Assembly (NCBI GenBank): GCA_037576195.1
Contig: CM075101.1
Span: 41,230,001-41,294,000, forward strand
Length of the DNA: 64,000 nucleotides
Reading direction: 5' to 3'
Source of the DNA: Phytoseiulus persimilis
Taxonomy: Eukaryota; Arthropoda; Arachnida; Mesostigmata; Phytoseiidae
Shown: positions 59,649 through 64,000 of the stretch, one piece after another
Layout: each line of letters begins with the position of its first letter
Position numbering within the stretch: the first letter of the stretch is position 1
Made by a program: the position numbers and the translations under genes
Notes under the pieces: model-generated
Database searches by the model: none
The model's input: the letters and a program-made list of their open reading frames with translations, nothing else
Told to the model about the DNA's origin: nothing

Positions 59649-61333
59649 ATGGCAGAAGAGGAATGTATCTCGCCGTTCAACGAAGGCCGCCGGAACTTCG
59701 TGAAGCCGAAGCTTGACCAACGACGCGAACTCGTGAACATTGCCCAAGAAATTTCCAAAGTCATGCAAGCTCAAGATAACACCGCAAAAACCGGTGCGAC
59801 CGTGAGTTGCACTTTTCAGCCATTTGATCTTTGCGACGGCTAGCGGATCCCTCCACCAGGAAATCCGAGTAGCGCTGAAACGGAGCACATTGCTCACTAG
59901 GAGATCCACGATCTATCAATCGTACAGTGTGAGCTACATGGAGCACAAAGCGAACAGTGCGCCGCGGGAGATCGCGATTGTTCTTGACCGTTCACTGGGT
60001 GCGTGAAGAAGCCACGAGATTCTAAAAAGCGGGTAACGCGTCATGACCAAAGGTTGCAGAAATCTGCGAGTCCGAGTTCTCGGGTTCAGGCAAGGGCGCC
60101 GAATCTCGCATTATGGTCCGAATCTCAAAATTCCGTATTTCGGGTTAGAAACGACGGAAAGAGATCCTTTTTTAGAAACTGACGGAGAAAAAACACTGCA
60201 GATTATCGGAAGAATCACACCCCTCTATTCCTGATTGTCAGAGTTCATCGTCGCTCATTTTGCTTTCCCGATTGACAGTTCACCCCTTGAGAAAATAACA
60301 GAACCGGTATCACAACCGTGGAGACTCGTGAAAGAGCTCCCATTTTCTGTAGTCTTCGAGCAAGATTCTGATCTGAGGAGTTTCCATCATCGTGGCGTGG
60401 CACCTAGATCCTCACGTGATTGGGGTCGTTCGAATCTCGCGCTCTTCTAGATACAGTAAATCCTGTCTTGCTCTGGACATTTAGAATCGACTTCGCTGGA
60501 CTCATTCCGACCAATAGAGCTGAAAGCACCTCCGGATTTTCGTCTAGTGACACCGCCCAACGAATTGCTCCCGATTGGGATCGTTTTCCAAACAACGTCA
60601 TCTGAGGGCGCCTCACGAGACTGATGGCCGGAGGGCAGGCAGGGTGACAGACACTCGGACTCTCCAAGAGACGACAGTGTCTTCCCGGTGGAATCGTCTC
60701 ACGGCGGCCCCGGAAGAAAGACGAATCGCATTCGAAGTATGATCAGAACGTCGTATCTAACGCGAACACATCGAATTACATGAATGCGTCGTAAACTACA
60801 ATTGTTTCGCGCCCTTGCCTGAACTCGCGGACTCGTGACCCCAAGTCAAGACGCTCTCTCAGCTGGGCCTGAACGAAGGATCTCCCTTCCAGAATGTATC
60901 GATTCCTTTCCTTAACCCATGGGGCGCTACGAAACGAAAGCAAGGAACTTCGGAATTCGAAATGAAATTGAATTCACTCGATAAACGCATGCAGAAACTC
61001 GAGTCAGAGCTCTACCCGACCCCGCCGACAGATCCAATACCTACATTGGAAACTGTCCCGTCAATGGAACTAAGGGCTTCATCGAGCCCAGAGGGACGTC
61101 TGGAAAGCGCCATCCCTGTCGAAACTACTCCGCACAAAGCAGAGGGGCAACAACAAGGGACACAACCATCTCCATGCCGAAAAGAAGCAGCTGAGGAACA
61201 AGGGCAACAGCAGGAGGGGGAGGTGGGGGAGAGCCCCCAATTCGATCTCGCCCCTCCTTCCGAGAGGGACGCTGACGATGAAGACACGGATTCCGATGAA
61301 GATGAAGTCTCCGACGACGACAGCGATTCATAG
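59649..61333 (+). CDS. Uncharacterised protein with acidic C terminus
   Basis: Exon 1, 59649..59801, encodes 51 residues (MAEEECISPFNEGRR, then a heptad-like RRELVNIAQEISKVMQAQD) and ends at a GTGAGT donor in phase 0. The last exon is best started at 60851 after a CAAG acceptor and runs to the stop at 61333. It encodes SIPFLNPWGATKRKQ, a coiled-coil-like MKLNSLDKRMQKLESEL, a Pro/Gln/Glu-rich stretch, and a final run almost entirely of Asp, Glu and Ser. If joined directly, 211 residues result; another exon could lie between. The design, short coiled coils plus acidic tail, suggests a nuclear or chaperone-type adaptor, but I do not recognise a family. Confidence 0.5.
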
Positions 61334-61617
61334 GTCGTTATGTTTCAACATGTGGTTGTCACTCTTTGAAAGGCGTTCGGCGGCTGTAGCGTTTCCAAGA
61401 AGAGCGCAAGCGGATGGACATGTATTTGACGAAAGCAAGGCATTTTTACCGTGCTCTGGAAGTTCCCGGAAGTAAAAGTTTTCGCATTCTGGTAAGCTCG
61501 AGAGTAACGAGATATGGTCAATGCGACTTCACAAATGAAAAATGAAGAAACCTCAGAAACACGACAGTCCCAGGGAATTCCAAAGCGCGACTTCATTTCG
61601 CGAAAACGCAATGTACA

Positions 61618-64000
61618 TTAGATGCTTTCGACCGCTCCACCCTTCTTCGGGTCCCAAGTGTTCCCGTAGTCGTCTGGAGAATTGTAAACGAAGCTCTGCA
61701 CCCAGAGTCGATCCGAAGGTTTGTAACTGGGGAATGAAATATTTGGAATTCAGTGCACAAGGATCGAACCCAATATTATGTTTGGAAAATCCTATTTGAA
61801 AGGGAAGATGGATAATTTTGACCGACCTTTCTGGCGGGAGGTCGAACGGCACAACCAAGTCTTTTGTTTTGACAGGTTTTTCCGGTATGTGGAGAATTCC
61901 ACACTCATACGACAGCGGAGCCTTCACTTCTGCACTTCCCCAAGCCGCCTTTGAGAGATTCGCCGAAGACATCAGGAACCAATACGTTTCCTCGTAGTTT
62001 TCAGAGGTGCGGATGTAGAACTTCACATGGGGGGCGGCTCGGGACCGTCCGCATCGGTCAGCTTTCCAGTGATGTAACCACTGGGATAACCATTTCTGTT
62101 TCATATGGGTCTGGAATGGAAAAACAATTCAGAGCTCTTAGGAACGGTCACTCATTAGAGCTGTTCATCGAGCGCAAATCCTGCGGCGGCCTCAACTCTC
62201 GGCGCGGAATTTTCGCGCGGAGCACGCTAGAACCAACCATTCCGGAGTAGGGCAAATGACGTCCCGCCTCGTATCCTTCCAAACTCCTTCTGACTTCTTC
62301 CACAGTCGGGTAAACCGGCTGGAATCAAAATTATGCTATGAACGGTCGCTATCGACCCTCCGGACTTGCGGACTCGAACGGATAATCATGCCTGTTCACC
62401 TGAATGTTACACTTGGTGATGTCAGTGATGCTCAGCGATTTCCGCAACGCGCTATCGGAAGAGAGGAGGCGTTTCCCGAAGACTGCCCGAAACCAAGCTA
62501 CAAACCACAAGAGAATTTGAGGCATTCTTCCCATCCATCGAAACGGGGAAAAGCAGCTCGAAATTAGGATTTCAAACCTTACATGCATCATCGCTCCCGA
62601 GTGTTCCGATACTGGAGAAACAGAACGTTACAGGACAGGCGTCCGAGACGGGCGGCACGTTGTTCTTGAGAACTGAGTCGAGGTTCATGAGACCGCTCCC
62701 CGTTGAACGAGGAGTTGAACCTGGAACGTTGGGCGTTAAATTATAGGGGGAGCGCATCCCTGAGAAAATACGTCAAACTGCACGCAGCCCAAGAAGAACT
62801 GCATGCACCGGGAATCCTTACCAATGAAGAAACTCTGGATCAGAGAGAAATCGTAATCGGCGTAGCTCTCAGCGAGATCAGTGAGCTTCGGTTTCTGGTA
62901 CGATCGCAAGTAAGCGCACAATGAAGATCTGAAACCTGGGTGGACCAGAATCTCGAATCGCTCTCTTCGGATAAAGCTTTCGATGTTGATATACATTCTG
63001 CGATCGCTGCTGGAGGGAGAACGAACCTGTTCGCGAGTCCGGTCCCTGTTTGGGTCCGACTTTCTTCAGCAGCGGACTGACCCAAACCATTTGGCTCTTA
63101 CGGGACCAATCGGGTTCATACAAGTTCGCCGTTGTTACGATCAGTCGGAGGGAGTTCTTGTACTTCAGAGAGATCATTTTCGTGTGGTGCGTCCCGAAGC
63201 GAGCGAGTTCGATTGGCAGCAGGAACACGTTTCGGTACACCTAGATCGGAAAAGTATAGACGCGAGACAATGGGGAGAGCGCATCTCAGGATTAGGGATC
63301 GAACCGGACTTGACTTCCACACCTGCCGCTGGGCAATGAGGAGTTCGAGAAGCTCCTTGCTCTGTTGCACGACCAACAACATCGGCAATTTCCGCCATTT
63401 TTCGGGATACTGATTGAGAAGCCACTCCATTTCGTAAACGTAGCTGGAAGCCACAGAGCTCAATTGTATGAGTTCCCTCGGGGAAAATGTCTCATTCTCA
63501 AATGCGACTCCAACTCAAAAAGCATGTCATGGAAGCGGCACGTCGTCCTCACCTAAAGTGGACGGCAGACTCCAGAGTGTCACCAACATCCTCGTGAAGA
63601 ATTTGTTTCAGGGATCGTGTGAATGTGTCAGCGTTATATTTACTAGCGATGCCTTCGCACTTGGTCAGGTAGAAGCCTAATCCTCGATTCGCGTGCGAGA
63701 AAGAGGCGACGTGGATCTCGTTTGTCTGATAGCACGTCGAGCCGAAGCAGCAGGATGGCCGGTCTCCTGGAATCCGTCCCCACTTAGCGAACACGGCAGC
63801 GAGTGTTGCCCGAGATTGTCTCGAGCCGAGTTCTACCACCTCGAGACTCCACTTGGAGACGTACCACGATCACCGGCCGCCTTCGCTTCGGAGGAAGTTT
63901 TCCCGCAAACGTCCCCTTGGGAATCTTCCAACGGGATGAGAGCTTCGAGTTTCGGCTTCTTTGGGATCCCATCGTTCTTCCCCGGGCCATTTTCAACTTC
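61618..64000 (-). CDS. TDP1: Tyrosyl-DNA phosphodiesterase 1 with PBZ zinc finger (5' end beyond window)
   Basis: Ten exons join in phase: complement(61618..61726, 61827..62110, 62238..62318, 62400..62497, 62583..62720, 62822..62935, 63027..63240, 63323..63476, 63553..63766, 63874..>64000). Introns are 81-110 bp. Both HKD catalytic motifs are intact: FGTHHTKMISL with TANLYEPDW, and PHVKFYIR with SSANLSKAAWG. Other TDP1 landmarks are EMEWLLNQYPEKWRKLPMLL, VYPTVEEVRRSLEGYEAGRHL, PFDLPPE, and the C-terminal YGNTWDP. The enzyme removes topoisomerase 1 peptides and other adducts from DNA 3' ends in the nucleus. Upstream of the catalytic domain, CCFGSTCYQTNEIHVASFSH matches a poly(ADP-ribose)-binding (PBZ) zinc finger. 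The start codon is outside the window. Confidence 0.96.

Overview
This window is eukaryotic nuclear DNA, most likely from an arthropod; a compact mite-like chelicerate genome is my best guess, by inference only. The evidence is spliced genes with GT-AG introns, many only about 60-200 bp long. The genes include an insect-type Argonaute-2 with a Gly/Arg-rich N terminus, a vitellogenic-like serine carboxypeptidase and LAPTM4. AATAAA poly(A) signals follow several genes, and decayed Tc1, copia, non-LTR and MITE elements lie between them. There are no operons, ribosome binding sites, CRISPR arrays or rRNA genes, and no tRNA I could support. Exon models were built by hand from splice signals, reading phase and family motifs.

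Layout. 1-14 kb is mostly repeats: a dead Tc1 transposase (2.7-3.6 kb), an SLC25 mitochondrial carrier (4.1-5.3 kb, minus), a hAT-like scrap, a palindromic pogo-like MITE (9.3 kb), a decayed copia reverse transcriptase (10.9-11.7 kb) and a 42-bp minisatellite family (10.5, 12.1-12.5 and 12.8-13.0 kb, with a further copy at 39.9 kb). 14-18 kb holds the Argonaute gene. 21.4-23.6 kb holds the carboxypeptidase. 25 kb has an orphan sushi exon and a non-LTR repeat. 27.5-30.9 kb encodes a secreted Pro/Tyr/Arg-rich protein of unknown family. 32.1-36.4 kb is a LAPTM4-like lysosomal protein (minus). 37-42.5 kb is repeat-rich and nearly gene-free.

42.6-64 kb is gene-dense: a Ser-rich protein with an RPA32-binding-like tail (possibly ETAA1-like), exons of a multi-pass membrane protein (minus), TBC1D5 (Rab7 GAP), CNPPD1 (cyclin-like), LDAH (lipid-droplet hydrolase), an acidic-tailed unknown protein, and TDP1 (minus, running off the window end) whose N-terminal part carries a PBZ-type zinc finger.

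The genes are independent housekeeping or immune loci rather than one pathway. Loose themes are DNA repair (TDP1, the RPA-binding-like protein) and endolysosomal or lipid traffic (LAPTM4, TBC1D5, LDAH, carboxypeptidase). The most novel items are the secreted basic Pro/Tyr-rich protein, the PBZ-TDP1 architecture, a GC-AG intron in the carrier gene, the inverted 42-bp repeat family and the short-exon membrane-protein locus.
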